Source of the DNA: Limisoma sp963601185
GTDB taxonomy: Bacteria > Bacteroidota > Bacteroidia > Bacteroidales > Muribaculaceae
DNA length: 64,000 bases
Assembly: GCA_963601185.1 (NCBI GenBank)
Contig: CAVCEE010000001.1
Coordinates: 124,001-188,000 of the forward strand
Direction of reading: 5' to 3'
Shown here: positions 17,654 to 26,928 of the stretch, one piece after another
Layout of the letters: every line of letters starts with the position of its first letter
How positions within the stretch are numbered: the first letter of the stretch is position 1
Position numbers and translations under genes: made by a program
Notes under the pieces: model-generated
Databases searched by the model: none
What the model was told of the DNA's origin: nothing
The model's input: the letters and a program-made list of their open reading frames with translations, nothing else

Positions 17654-18598
17654 TTATTTCCTGTTCTTTTTCAGCGTGTTGATGTTCCGCATCAGCCCGG
17701 CATACTTTGCCCTTTTCACAGCCGAGCGGCGGAAGATGCGGCGGTAGTCGTCCTCGGTCATCTCCGGCATATTTTCGTAGTTAAGTGAAAGAAACTCCTC
17801 CGATGGAGCAAAGTCGCTCACCTCGGTGGGAGAGGCAAAGCGGTTGTGGGGACAAGCCTTCTGGCACTCATCGCAGCCGTAGACGCGGTTTCCGAGCCTC
17901 TGAGCCACTTCCGCTGGCAGTTCACCCCTATATTCAATCGTCATGCAGGAAATGCAGCGACGGGCATCTAAACCACTTCCGTCGGCGTTCAGCGCGCCGG
18001 TAGGGCATGCATCCACGCAGCGGCGGCAGTTTCCGCAATGGAGAGCCGACGAACTGTCGGCAGGAAGCGGCAGCGTAGACAGAATTTCGCCGAGGAAGAA
18101 AAACGACCCCTTGCCGGGGATGATGAGTTGGTTGTTGCGACCGATGAAGCCGATGCCCGACTGCTGCGCCCAGTAGCGTTCGCGCAGGGGGGCGGTGTCT
18201 ACGCAGCAACGGCATTCGCCGCCGTATTCCGCCTTGACAAATTCCGCCAGTTGCAAGAGCATTGACCGCACCGTGTCGTGGTAGTCGTGGCCGTAGGCAT
18301 AGTAGGCAAACTGTGGCGCGTCGCTGGGCTGGAACGACGCAGGATAGTAGTTCACTGCCAGTGAAATCACCGTTTGCGTGCCATCGAGCAAGGTGCGTGG
18401 GTCGAGCCGCAGGTCGAGATAGTTGTTCATATAGTCCATCGAACCGTTGCGGCCTTCGGCAAGCCACTGGCTGTAGCGGTCGGCAGCCACCGGCGCAATA
18501 GCCTCAGCCACGGCAAAGCCGCAGGCAGAGAAGCCCAGCGACAAAGCCTTTTGTCGTATGGCTTCCTTACATTGGGATGGGGAGAAACTGGTAGCCAT
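17654..18598 (-). CDS. queG: Epoxyqueuosine reductase
   Basis: QueG is a cobalamin-dependent iron-sulfur enzyme that reduces epoxyqueuosine to queuosine in tRNA. The 314-residue protein has DTAPLRERYWAQQSGIGFIG, typical of the active site. Two 4Fe-4S clusters are supplied by HCGNCRRCVDACP, RCISC and CDECQKACP. Its 5' end overlaps the deacetylase gene by 32 bp. It is the last gene of a leftward operon with the deacetylase and two DUF2723 genes. Confidence 0.95.
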   Translation of the reverse strand: MATSFSPSQCKEAIRQKALSLGFSACGFAVAEAIAPVAADRYSQWLAEGRNGSMDYMNNYLDLRLDPRTLLDGTQTVISLAVNYYPASFQPSDAPQFAYYAYGHDYHDTVRSMLLQLAEFVKAEYGGECRCCVDTAPLRERYWAQQSGIGFIGRNNQLIIPGKGSFFFLGEILSTLPLPADSSSALHCGNCRRCVDACPTGALNADGSGLDARRCISCMTIEYRGELPAEVAQRLGNRVYGCDECQKACPHNRFASPTEVSDFAPSEEFLSLNYENMPEMTEDDYRRIFRRSAVKRAKYAGLMRNINTLKKNRK

Positions 18599-19181
18599 TT
18601 TCCTTTAGCCATTCGATGGCGCGCGGCAGGGCATATTTGAGGTTTTTCTCCGATTTCAGCGAGTCGTGAAATACCACGATAGAGCCGTTGCGCACATATC
18701 TTTTCACATTGTCGAGCACCTGCTCTCCGTTGAGTTTCTTCGAGTAGTCCCGCGTCACGAGGTCGTACATCACAATGCGCATATTGTCCTTGATGGCGGC
18801 AGCCTGCTTCCAGCGTATCAGTCCGTGTGGCGGGCGGAACAGTGGAGTGTCGATCAATGCGTTAGCCTCGTTGATGTCAGCCACATAGCGTTTGGTAGTC
18901 ACCTTTGCGCCTTGCAGATGGTGCATAGTGTGGTTGCCCACGCTGTGTCCGCGCTCCACCACCATACGGAACGTTTCGGAATGCTTCCTCACGTTGTCGC
19001 CCACGCAGAAGAACGTGGCCTTGATGCCGTACTTGTCGAGGAGGTCGAGCACCCAGGGTGTTACCTCGGGTATAGGGCCATCGTCGAAGGTGAGGAATAC
19101 GGCTTTGTGCTTCATCGGGATGCGCCACACCGTTTCGGGAAACAGCATGCGGTAGGGTACGGGTGGTTGCTCTATAAGCAT
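18567..19181 (-). CDS. Polysaccharide deacetylase (NodB family)
   Basis: A 204-residue carbohydrate esterase family 4 protein. Motif 1 is TFDDGP with the catalytic and metal-binding aspartates, motif 2 is SVGNHTMHH with the metal-binding histidines, and motif 3 is RPPHG. It removes acetyl groups from a glycan such as peptidoglycan or an exopolysaccharide. No signal peptide or membrane segment is visible, though the N-terminus YRMLFPETVWRIP is typical of Bacteroidota members. It follows the DUF2723 genes by 24 bp and overlaps queG by 32 bp. Confidence 0.9.
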   Translation of the reverse strand: MLIEQPPVPYRMLFPETVWRIPMKHKAVFLTFDDGPIPEVTPWVLDLLDKYGIKATFFCVGDNVRKHSETFRMVVERGHSVGNHTMHHLQGAKVTTKRYVADINEANALIDTPLFRPPHGLIRWKQAAAIKDNMRIVMYDLVTRDYSKKLNGEQVLDNVKRYVRNGSIVVFHDSLKSEKNLKYALPRAIEWLKENGYQFLPIPM

Positions 19182-19205
19182 ATCAAAAAAAGTCTTTCTA
19201 TAGGG

Positions 19206-22200
19206 TTAAATTTCAATGGTGTTCAGTTGTCGTTTGCTGTCGCGCTCACACTTGTCGTGGTATGCCTCGGCCTTGTCCACGGCGATGCCGTACGACGGGT
19301 TCTTCTTCAGCACTTCGGCATATTTCTTTGGGTTGTAGGCTTTCAGTGTCCGCGCAGCCTCGTAGGTGTATTTCCACACGCGCGCATTGCCCACGGCAGG
19401 CGGCTCTTTGCCCCTGACAATGTTGAGCGTGCGCTCGAAGGCAGCCCAAATGTCCACTCCGCGGCGCTCCACCTCGGCAATCTTCTTCATAGCCTCGTCC
19501 TTGCTGCCGTTGGCGTAGGAGGCGAGGAGGCGGAGGAAGCCGCCGTCGTTGTAGACAAGGCGGTTGCCGTTGGCCATAGGTTGCCAGAAGGTAAGGGTCT
19601 GGAAATAAATCATGTGCTGGGCGAAGCGGTCGATGGCGGCAGTGATGAGTTGGTCGGCCTTGCGGTGGTCAGCCTCGTTGCCGGTGGCACGCCACAGACG
19701 GTAGTAGAGGTCGGCGGAACGCTGGTAGAACTCATAGTTGCTGAGGCAGGCGCATTCGGGCAGTTTCGTTTCCTTCTGCACGAGGATGTCGCGCGCCTTA
19801 GCGTAGCGGTCGGCGGCGTAGGCGGCAGTGCGTACGCGCTTGGGCAGAAGGGGATAGATGCTGGCATTTTCCGACGCTTCCTTGGCAACGTCGCCCTCAA
19901 GCATCAGCCGGTCGGCAAGGTCGAGCATCGCCAATCGGGTGTAGGTAATCATCGAGCGGTTCACTTCGTCGAGGTAAGGTCGCTTTTCGGGGGTAGCCTT
20001 GTCGATTCCACCCCAGCCGAAACGGTGCATAAAGTTGTCGTAGGCGCGGTCGCTGTAGCCTGTGCCCACACTTGCATAACTGTCCTGACGGAACGGCGTG
20101 AGTTCGACGGTGAGGCCCGTCTGCGCCAGATAGGGCGCAACGAGCGAGTATTTGTTCGCGCTCATACACTTCACATAGGCTATGTTGCGCGGCCAGCCCT
20201 TCTGTGCGTTGGTGGCAATCATGTCGGCCATCACCATCGTGGTGGCGTTTACGGCCGTGTTGGGCGTTGGCTTGAACGGATTCTTGCGTAGGTCGACAGT
20301 TATCTTCGACGAAGCCAACGGCGCGCAGTCGGCAGGGAACTTGCCTTGCTTGAGCAGTGTTCCAGCGTTGGCGTCAACGGTGAGCAGAGCGTTGATTTTG
20401 CCGTAGGTGGCGGAATTCTTGTCGTAGTAGGCTTTCAGAGCCTCTATGGCATCCACGGCAGTGTCGCCGATGAGGGTGTTGCCGCGGTGGGTGTTGTAGG
20501 AGTAGAAATCCGTGGTGCCGGTCAATGCTATGCGTTCGCTGTCGAAGTAGGGGTGGCACGACGAGCGGATGTACCATTCACCGTTGAGGTAGTCAGTGTT
20601 GAGTGTACGCGCGTCGGTGCGGAAGCCCTCCACGTCCTGCGTGTACCACAGAGGGAACGACAGGTTGTCGCCGCTGTTGAAGAGGATGGCATTCTTGTCG
20701 GTGCTGATGAGCAGGTCGCGGCCGTAGTCGCGGCAGAACGAGCGTCCGGTGCGGTCGTGGTCGTCCCACGTCTGGCTAACCATCTGCAGCGGCACAAGCA
20801 CTCCGGCGGCGATGCCGGTGTAGAAGGCGATGCGCTCGAAGCGGCGGTGTCCGTTGCGGAACAGGCGGCGGTATGCCTTGAAGAGCAGTCGGTATAGTCC
20901 GATTACGCCGAGACCTATCCACACGGCATAGGCATAGAACGACCCGGCAAAGGAGTAGTCGCGCTCGCGGCACTGTCCGGGAGTCTGGTTGAGGTAGAGC
21001 ACAATCGCCACGCCGGTCATAAACCATAGCAGGAACAATACCCACGCCTGACGCTTGCCCTCACGGCCGCAGCGGGCTTGCCATAGCAGTCCGAGGATGC
21101 CGAGCAGGAACGGCATGCCGTAGTAGAGGTTGTGGCCTTCGTTGTCCTCGCCGTATTCCTTCGGCAGGAGTTTCTGGTCACCGAGGCGGAGGTTGTCGAC
21201 CAAGGGGATGCCCGACAGCCAGTTGCCCTGTGTCACCTCGCCGTTGCCGTTGATGTCGTTTTGCCGGCCTACGAAGTTGAAGAGCATATACCGCCAGTAC
21301 ATCTGGCTGAACTGGTAGATGGCAAAGTATTTCACGTTGTCCCAATAGGACGGCATCAAGGCTTTTACCTCTTTCACTGAGTCGCCGTGCTGCACGTGTG
21401 CCACGATTTCCTTGGGGGTGATGCCGCCCACCCAACTGCTGTAGTCTTCGGCACAGGCAGGGGCGTAGATGCGCGGCAGGAACATATAGACCTCTGGCGC
21501 GTATTTTGTTTCGCGGATAGGCGAGAGTTCGATGTAACTGTCCGGCTCATTGGGCGACGATTTGGTGCGCTTGCTGTAGCGGTGCTTCTTGATTTTGGTA
21601 ATAGGCTTGCCGTCCTTGTCGCGCTGGATGAGGTCGGAGTTGGCGGTGTAGACCGTGCCGTAGAACAGTGGGGCAGAGCCGAACTGGTCGCGCTCGATGT
21701 AGGACTCGAGGGCAAACACGTTGTCAGGGGCGTTGACGTTCATCGGCACGTTGGCGCAGGAGCGTATGGGCACCACGGCGTAGCATCCGAAGCCGGTGAG
21801 TATAGCCACGATGTAGAGGGCGATGTTGCTCATTGTGCGCACCGGCAACTTGTTGCAGTAGCCGAAGAAATAACCGATGGCAAGCACCATCAGAGCGGCA
21901 GGGATATAGAGGTTCTCGCCGGCAATCATCAGCACGCCGGAGAGGGCAATGAGCAGCAGGAAGGATATTTTCATCCTCACTACGCTACGCTGCGCATAGA
22001 GTTCGTAGATGGTCCACACGGCAACGGTGAGAAACGTGCCGGCGTAGATGAGTGCTCCGCTGTTGAAACTGAGTCCCAACTGGTTGACAAACAGTAGTTC
22101 GGCGTATTGTGCCAAGTGGAGCGAACCCGGCACGAGTCCGTAGAGGATAAACATAATAATGGCGAGCGACAGCACCAGCACGGGGAACGTGGTCCACCAG

Positions 22201-22850
22201 TGGGTGCGCTCCACCTTGCGGTAGTACACCACAAGGGCGATGGCAGGTACGCACAGTAAGTTGAGCAGATGCACGCCGATGGAAACGCCCACAACATAGG
22301 CTATTGCCACCAGCCAGCGGTCGCTGTGGGGCTCGTTGATGCGGCTTTCCCATTTCAGAACGAGCCAGAAGGTGAGGGCGGTGCAGAAGGAGGAGTAGGC
22401 GTAGACTTCAGCCTCGACGGCTGAAAACCAGAACGTGTCGCTCCAGGTGAACGCCAATGCTCCGCAGATGCCGCTGCCCATAATCAGAGCCATCTGCCGA
22501 CGCGATTCCACCGCCTTGCCCACGCCGCAGAGCAGTCGCCGCGCCATGTGGGTGATGGTCCAGAAAAGAAGCAGTATGGTTGCCGCGCTCAGCAGTGCCG
22601 ACATTGCGTTGATGCACACTGCCACCTTGTCGGGCGACGGTGCGAAATTGGCGAAGAAGCGTGCCGTGAGTACAAAAAACGGGTTGCCGGGCGGGTGTCC
22701 CACCTCTACGCCGTAACTCTGGGCAATGTATTCGGGGCAATCCCAGAAACTTGCCGTTGGTTCAAGTGTGCAAAGATAGGTGACGGCTGCCACGGCAAAC
22801 ATCACCCATCCCAATGCGTTGTTTATGTTGTTGTATCGTTTTTCTGTCAT
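19206..22850 (-). CDS. DUF2723 (TMEM260-like) polytopic membrane protein, second copy
   Basis: A 1214-residue protein with about a dozen transmembrane segments in roughly the first 690 residues, then a large soluble region. The first loop carries FWDCPEYI, with an acidic pair typical of GT-C glycosyltransferases, and GHPPGNPFF. DUF2723 is related to human TMEM260, a protein O-mannosyltransferase. A role in protein O-glycosylation, which is common in Bacteroidota, is inferred. The start overlaps the stop of a paralogue by 4 bp. Sequence resemblance is strongest in the first 110 residues. Confidence 0.85.
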   Translation of the reverse strand: MTEKRYNNINNALGWVMFAVAAVTYLCTLEPTASFWDCPEYIAQSYGVEVGHPPGNPFFVLTARFFANFAPSPDKVAVCINAMSALLSAATILLLFWTITHMARRLLCGVGKAVESRRQMALIMGSGICGALAFTWSDTFWFSAVEAEVYAYSSFCTALTFWLVLKWESRINEPHSDRWLVAIAYVVGVSIGVHLLNLLCVPAIALVVYYRKVERTHWWTTFPVLVLSLAIIMFILYGLVPGSLHLAQYAELLFVNQLGLSFNSGALIYAGTFLTVAVWTIYELYAQRSVVRMKISFLLLIALSGVLMIAGENLYIPAALMVLAIGYFFGYCNKLPVRTMSNIALYIVAILTGFGCYAVVPIRSCANVPMNVNAPDNVFALESYIERDQFGSAPLFYGTVYTANSDLIQRDKDGKPITKIKKHRYSKRTKSSPNEPDSYIELSPIRETKYAPEVYMFLPRIYAPACAEDYSSWVGGITPKEIVAHVQHGDSVKEVKALMPSYWDNVKYFAIYQFSQMYWRYMLFNFVGRQNDINGNGEVTQGNWLSGIPLVDNLRLGDQKLLPKEYGEDNEGHNLYYGMPFLLGILGLLWQARCGREGKRQAWVLFLLWFMTGVAIVLYLNQTPGQCRERDYSFAGSFYAYAVWIGLGVIGLYRLLFKAYRRLFRNGHRRFERIAFYTGIAAGVLVPLQMVSQTWDDHDRTGRSFCRDYGRDLLISTDKNAILFNSGDNLSFPLWYTQDVEGFRTDARTLNTDYLNGEWYIRSSCHPYFDSERIALTGTTDFYSYNTHRGNTLIGDTAVDAIEALKAYYDKNSATYGKINALLTVDANAGTLLKQGKFPADCAPLASSKITVDLRKNPFKPTPNTAVNATTMVMADMIATNAQKGWPRNIAYVKCMSANKYSLVAPYLAQTGLTVELTPFRQDSYASVGTGYSDRAYDNFMHRFGWGGIDKATPEKRPYLDEVNRSMITYTRLAMLDLADRLMLEGDVAKEASENASIYPLLPKRVRTAAYAADRYAKARDILVQKETKLPECACLSNYEFYQRSADLYYRLWRATGNEADHRKADQLITAAIDRFAQHMIYFQTLTFWQPMANGNRLVYNDGGFLRLLASYANGSKDEAMKKIAEVERRGVDIWAAFERTLNIVRGKEPPAVGNARVWKYTYEAARTLKAYNPKKYAEVLKKNPSYGIAVDKAEAYHDKCERDSKRQLNTIEI

Positions 22851-25800
22851 TCACCTTGCTGGTTAAGTGCTTCTACCACAGCCTGAAGGTTGCGGTCGGC
22901 GGAGAGATGCTTGATGGTCTCGTCGGGGAAGAGGTCGTTGAGCAGAGCCACGGTCTCGTAGACGTTATAGGCTGCGCGCGACGAACTCTTGGCAACGGTG
23001 TGTTGCGCTGTGCGCGAGAGGCATCCCCACAGGTCAACCTGTTTGTCGATCTTCAGGAACAGTTTCTTGCCGTCGGCAGGGTTATGCTGCAGATAGGTGT
23101 TGACCATGCTGAGATAGCCGCCTTCGTTGTAGAGATACTGGTCGATGTTGGTCAGGCCGGCGAGGAGTTCGGGGCTGAGCGACTTGTAGTATCTGATGTA
23201 CTGTGCGTAGTTCTCAATCATGCCTTCCATCAGCGACGAAGCGTGCTTGAAGTCTTCCTTGTTGCCTGTGCCTTCGGCGATGTTGAAATATGCGCTGGCA
23301 GTGTCGTCGATGAGCGAGAAGTTGGCTTGCGCCGCAAACCACGGCAGTTTCTTCTCCATCAGTTGCAGGAGGGTGCGAGCCTTGGCGTAGCGGTCGGCTA
23401 CAAACTTGTCGGTGAGCACGCGTGCCGGCACGGTGAAGTCAACAGAGTCCTTGAGCGTGCGCAGTTCGGTGGCCATCTGAGCCTCGTCGATGAGATTCTT
23501 TGCCGTTTCCACGATGGCGATACGCGTGGAGTTGACCATGCGTGTTGCTGTCTCATCGTAGTATGGCGAATGGTCGGGGGTAGCCACGTCGAGTCCGCCC
23601 CAGCGGAAATGCTTGGTTATGTTGTTGTAAGCCTTGTCGGTGTAGCCGCTACCCACGCTCTTGTATGCCAACATATTGAACGGTGTGAGGGCGTAGGCCA
23701 TACCGCTGTTGGTGGTGTACTTGTAACCCTTGTTCTGGTTCTCGAAGTAGGAGTAGTACTCGTCGGGAATGGTGATGGCGAAATATGCCGGGCGTTTCCA
23801 TCCCTGAGCCACCATCGACGAGATGATGTCAATCTGCATCGTCTTGGCTGAGTTGATGTAGCCGTACTGCATGATATACTGGTCGTCAAGCAGGTTCAGA
23901 GGGATGTTGAGCGACACGTTGTCCTTCATGTCGGCTGGCACTACACCGGCCTTGACGAGGGCGTCAGCGTTGAGAGGCATAAACATATTCGGGTAGTTGA
24001 ACGTGCCGTCGCCTGTGCCGTCGACCGTCTGGTTGTAGTAGTCGGCGATGGCCTTGCTGGCCGGCATTGCAACGTTTTCGTTGTTGAACGTTATGCCGCC
24101 GTTAGCGTCGCTGGAATAGAGCAGTCCGAAGGTGCGCTGGTCATAGGCGTAGGTCGATGCGTTGGCCTGCATAGGCAGCGGTGCCGATTCGTAGGCTGGA
24201 CGGCGCATCTGAGCCATATACCAGTCGGTGGCGAGGTATGACATGTTGACCACTCTGACGTCGGTGCGGTAGCCTTCAACCTCCTGCGAGTACCACAGAG
24301 GGAAGGTGTCGTTGTCGCCCGAGGTGAAGATGATGCCGTTGGGGTCGACGCTCGACAGGTAGTTCATACCGAAGTCTCGGCAGGCGTAGCGGCCGGAGCG
24401 GTCGTGGTCGTCCCACGTCTGACTTACCATCTGTAGCGGCACGAAGATGCCGAATGCCACGGCTACGGCTGCCAGAGCCACCGACTTTTTGTCACTGCCG
24501 TCGCAGTCTGCCGTCGCGGCATTGTCCTTGTCGTCCTTTTTCGTCGCCTTGGCGAGGACGTAGCAGAGGAGTTTATAGAGACCGGTCACACCCATACCAA
24601 TCCAGATGGCAAAGGCGTAGAACGAACCGGCGTATGCGTAGTCGCGCTCGCGCGGCTGCTCAGGAATCTGGTTAAGGTAGAGCACGATGGCGATGCCTGT
24701 CATGAAGAACAGGAAGAACACTACCCAGAACTGCTCAATGCCGCGCTTGCCGCTGTAGGCTTGCCAAAGCAGACCGATGAGTCCGAGCAGGAGCGGGAGC
24801 ATATAGAACACGTTGTGTCCACGGTTGTTCTTCAGGTCGTCAGGCAGTTTGTCCTGGTCGCCGAGACGCGCGTTGTCGATAGCCGGAATGCCGCTGATCC
24901 AGTTGCCGTGGTTAATTTCGCCCTGTCCCTGCAGGTCGTTCTGGCGACCGGCAAAGTTCCAGAGGAAGTAGCGCCAGTACATGTAGTTGAGTTGGTACTG
25001 GAAGAAGTAGCGGATGTTTTCAGAGAATGTAGGCACATCCACTACGCCTTGGCTTGTTGATACCGGCTTGGTCTCGATGCCGCCCATAGCGCGCTGGTAT
25101 TTGTCCTTCGACTGGCTGTCGTAGAGGCGAGGGAAGAACATCTTGGTCTCCGACGGATAAGAATAGTCGGTGTTGAAATTGTCGTCGATCTTCTTGTAGC
25201 GGTCGGGGTCGTCGGGCAGGGTCTTTACTTCCTTGACGTAGCGTGTCGACTTGGTCATCACGGCGTTGCCCTGCTCATCGCGGTCGATAGGCGATGCGTA
25301 GGTCGGTCCGTAGAGCAATGGTGTCTTGCCGTACTGCTCGCGGTTGAGATAACTGCCGAGGGCAAACACGTTGTCGGGCGAGTTCTGGTCCATCGGCGTC
25401 TGTGCGTTGGAACGGATGAGAATCAGCGCATACGACGAGTAGCCCACGAAAATCACAGCAATGAAGAGTGCCACGTTGTAGAGGATTCTTACAGGCAACT
25501 TGTCATTGCAGAAGAAGTAAAGGTAAACGGCGAGGGCGGCGGTGATTACCAGTGGGATAATCATGCTGCTGCCGATAAACGGTATGCCGGAGAAAAACAC
25601 CATAAGCAGGAACGACAGGCGCATCTGCGACATGCTTGTCTGCTTGTGGAAGGAGTAGATTGTCCACACTGCCAGTGCCACAAACACCAGCGTGTAGGCC
25701 ATTACGCCTGAGTTGAAGCCCATTCCTAACTGATTGACAAACAACAGTTCGGAGTATTGCGCCATCTCAACGAATCCCGGTACCAGACCGAAGAGTATCA

Positions 25801-26494
25801 GCACGATGATGGCAAACGAGATGAGCAACGCTATGATTGAGCCTTTGGCTGTGGTGTTCTTGCTTTTCTTGTAGTAAATCACGAGGATAATCGCCGGGAT
25901 GCACAACAAGTTGAGCAGGTGGACTGCCACTGAAACGCCTATCACATAGGCTATTGCCACGAGATAGCGGTCGCTGTGGTGGTCTTCGCAGCGGTTTTCC
26001 CATTTGAGGATTAGCCAGAATGTGAGTGCGGTGCAGAACGATGAGAATGCGTAGACTTCGCCCTCGACGGCTGAGAACCAGAAGGTGTCGCTCCATGCGT
26101 ACGCCAATGCTCCGCAGATGCCGCTGCCCATGATTAGTGCAATCTGAAGCCACGAGTATTCGGTGGCGTCATCCTTGGTGATGAGCCGGCGCACAAGGTG
26201 GGTTATTGTCCAGAACAGCAACAGGATACATCCTGCGCTCAACAGTCCCGACATCGCGTTGATGCACACTGCTACCTGCGATGGGCTGGAAGCGAAATGC
26301 GTGAAGAAATTGGCTGTGAGCATGAATATCGGGTTGCCGGGCGGGTGTCCCACTTCGAGTTTGTAGCCTTGCGAGATAAACTCGCCGCAGTCCCAGAAAC
26401 TCGCCGTAGGCTCGAGCGTCATCATGTAGGTGACGGTTGCGATTACAAAGATGAGCCAACCCAACGAGTTGTTGATCAGATTGTATTTTTTCAT
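22847..26494 (-). CDS. DUF2723 (TMEM260-like) polytopic membrane protein, first copy
   Basis: This 1215-residue paralogue of the downstream gene has the same layout: an acidic first loop (FWDCGEFI), GHPPGNPIFML, about a dozen membrane segments and a soluble C-terminal half. The ATG at 26521 abuts the -7 box, so the start at 26494 (MKKYNLINNSLGW) is preferred and aligns with the paralogue. A GT-C glycosyltransferase role, perhaps O-mannosylation of exported proteins, is inferred from TMEM260. It heads the operon of two DUF2723 genes, a deacetylase and queG. Confidence 0.85.
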   Translation of the reverse strand: MKKYNLINNSLGWLIFVIATVTYMMTLEPTASFWDCGEFISQGYKLEVGHPPGNPIFMLTANFFTHFASSPSQVAVCINAMSGLLSAGCILLLFWTITHLVRRLITKDDATEYSWLQIALIMGSGICGALAYAWSDTFWFSAVEGEVYAFSSFCTALTFWLILKWENRCEDHHSDRYLVAIAYVIGVSVAVHLLNLLCIPAIILVIYYKKSKNTTAKGSIIALLISFAIIVLILFGLVPGFVEMAQYSELLFVNQLGMGFNSGVMAYTLVFVALAVWTIYSFHKQTSMSQMRLSFLLMVFFSGIPFIGSSMIIPLVITAALAVYLYFFCNDKLPVRILYNVALFIAVIFVGYSSYALILIRSNAQTPMDQNSPDNVFALGSYLNREQYGKTPLLYGPTYASPIDRDEQGNAVMTKSTRYVKEVKTLPDDPDRYKKIDDNFNTDYSYPSETKMFFPRLYDSQSKDKYQRAMGGIETKPVSTSQGVVDVPTFSENIRYFFQYQLNYMYWRYFLWNFAGRQNDLQGQGEINHGNWISGIPAIDNARLGDQDKLPDDLKNNRGHNVFYMLPLLLGLIGLLWQAYSGKRGIEQFWVVFFLFFMTGIAIVLYLNQIPEQPRERDYAYAGSFYAFAIWIGMGVTGLYKLLCYVLAKATKKDDKDNAATADCDGSDKKSVALAAVAVAFGIFVPLQMVSQTWDDHDRSGRYACRDFGMNYLSSVDPNGIIFTSGDNDTFPLWYSQEVEGYRTDVRVVNMSYLATDWYMAQMRRPAYESAPLPMQANASTYAYDQRTFGLLYSSDANGGITFNNENVAMPASKAIADYYNQTVDGTGDGTFNYPNMFMPLNADALVKAGVVPADMKDNVSLNIPLNLLDDQYIMQYGYINSAKTMQIDIISSMVAQGWKRPAYFAITIPDEYYSYFENQNKGYKYTTNSGMAYALTPFNMLAYKSVGSGYTDKAYNNITKHFRWGGLDVATPDHSPYYDETATRMVNSTRIAIVETAKNLIDEAQMATELRTLKDSVDFTVPARVLTDKFVADRYAKARTLLQLMEKKLPWFAAQANFSLIDDTASAYFNIAEGTGNKEDFKHASSLMEGMIENYAQYIRYYKSLSPELLAGLTNIDQYLYNEGGYLSMVNTYLQHNPADGKKLFLKIDKQVDLWGCLSRTAQHTVAKSSSRAAYNVYETVALLNDLFPDETIKHLSADRNLQAVVEALNQQGE

Positions 26495-26525
26495 TGTTTT
26501 CTTATTGTCAGACAATTTCAATCTG

Positions 26526-26533
26526 CAAAGATA
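26526..26533 (-). promoter_or_regulatory. -7 box of the DUF2723 operon
   Basis: On the minus strand it reads TATCTTTG, matching TAnnTTTG, 31 bp before the chosen ATG at 26494. It excludes the ATG at 26521. Confidence 0.6.
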
Positions 26534-26683
26534 ATACCTTGCCGCCGTTTATCGTAACGATTTGTGCTTAAACCCTGTTAAAAATGCCGCCGCAGAAGGC
26601 AGCGCGCTCCATATTGCTAATAGTGGGCTTCAGTCTATGGCAGATACAGCCCTGACAATTCAAATATATGGGTTGACGAGACC

Positions 26684-26766
26684 GCGCCGTAGGTGCGCCG
26701 TATTGATAACCCCAGGCTTCAGCCTGGGGCAGTTGACATACAGAGACTTGCACCCCGTCGGGGTGC
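26684..26766 (+). repeat. Dispersed modular palindromic element, complete copy
   Basis: It has three modules: GCGCCGTAGGTGCGCC (26684-26699); CCCCAGGCT, two bases, then AGCCTGGGG (26710-26729), a hairpin with 9-bp arms; and GCACCCCG-T-CGGGGTGC (26750-26766), an 8-bp-arm palindrome. An inverted copy with the same modules is at 44832-44920, and fragments lie at 11346-11360 and 36430-36461. It resembles a REP/BIME-type intergenic repeat. It lies 63 bp before the second 33-bp array. The rest of 26534-26683 shows nothing recognisable. Confidence 0.8.
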
Positions 26767-26829
26767 CGCCAGCATCAGCCGATTTCAATTTAACGGATGC
26801 ACCGACATTTCGGCTTAAATCGAAAAAAA

Positions 26830-26895
26830 TCCCTCATTGAGGGACGTTTTTCGGTAAATTTATCCCTCATTGAGGGATTTTTTGTGTAAGTTTGC
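26830..26895 (+). repeat. Two 33-bp repeats with a 15-bp dyad upstream of the second ATPase gene
   Basis: TCCCTCATTGAGGGA, a perfect 7-bp-arm palindrome around one base, occurs at 26830-26844 and 26863-26877, 33 bp apart. Each is followed by a T-rich stretch and a TAAATTTA or TAAGTTTG sequence. The second unit ends in a full -7 box. The unit sequence is unrelated to the 33-bp repeats at 11371 and 36248. Confidence 0.93.
26887..26894 (+). promoter_or_regulatory. -7 box of the second AAA_14 ATPase gene
   Basis: TAAGTTTG matches TAnnTTTG and ends 34 bp before the ATG. It is inside GGATTTTTTGTGTAAGTTTG (26875-26894), an exact 20-bp copy of the promoter of the lipoprotein gene at 28133-28152. Confidence 0.65.
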
Positions 26896-26928
26896 ATCGG
26901 AAGTCAGTATAACTAAAATAACAAGGCT

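Noticed and set aside
18666..20291. Long plus-strand reading frame opposite the deacetylase and DUF2723 genes
   Set aside because: It is the antisense of clear coding sequence, caused by G/C-rich third positions. The same holds for other long antisense frames opposite leuS, lepB, mnmG and the TonB receptor.
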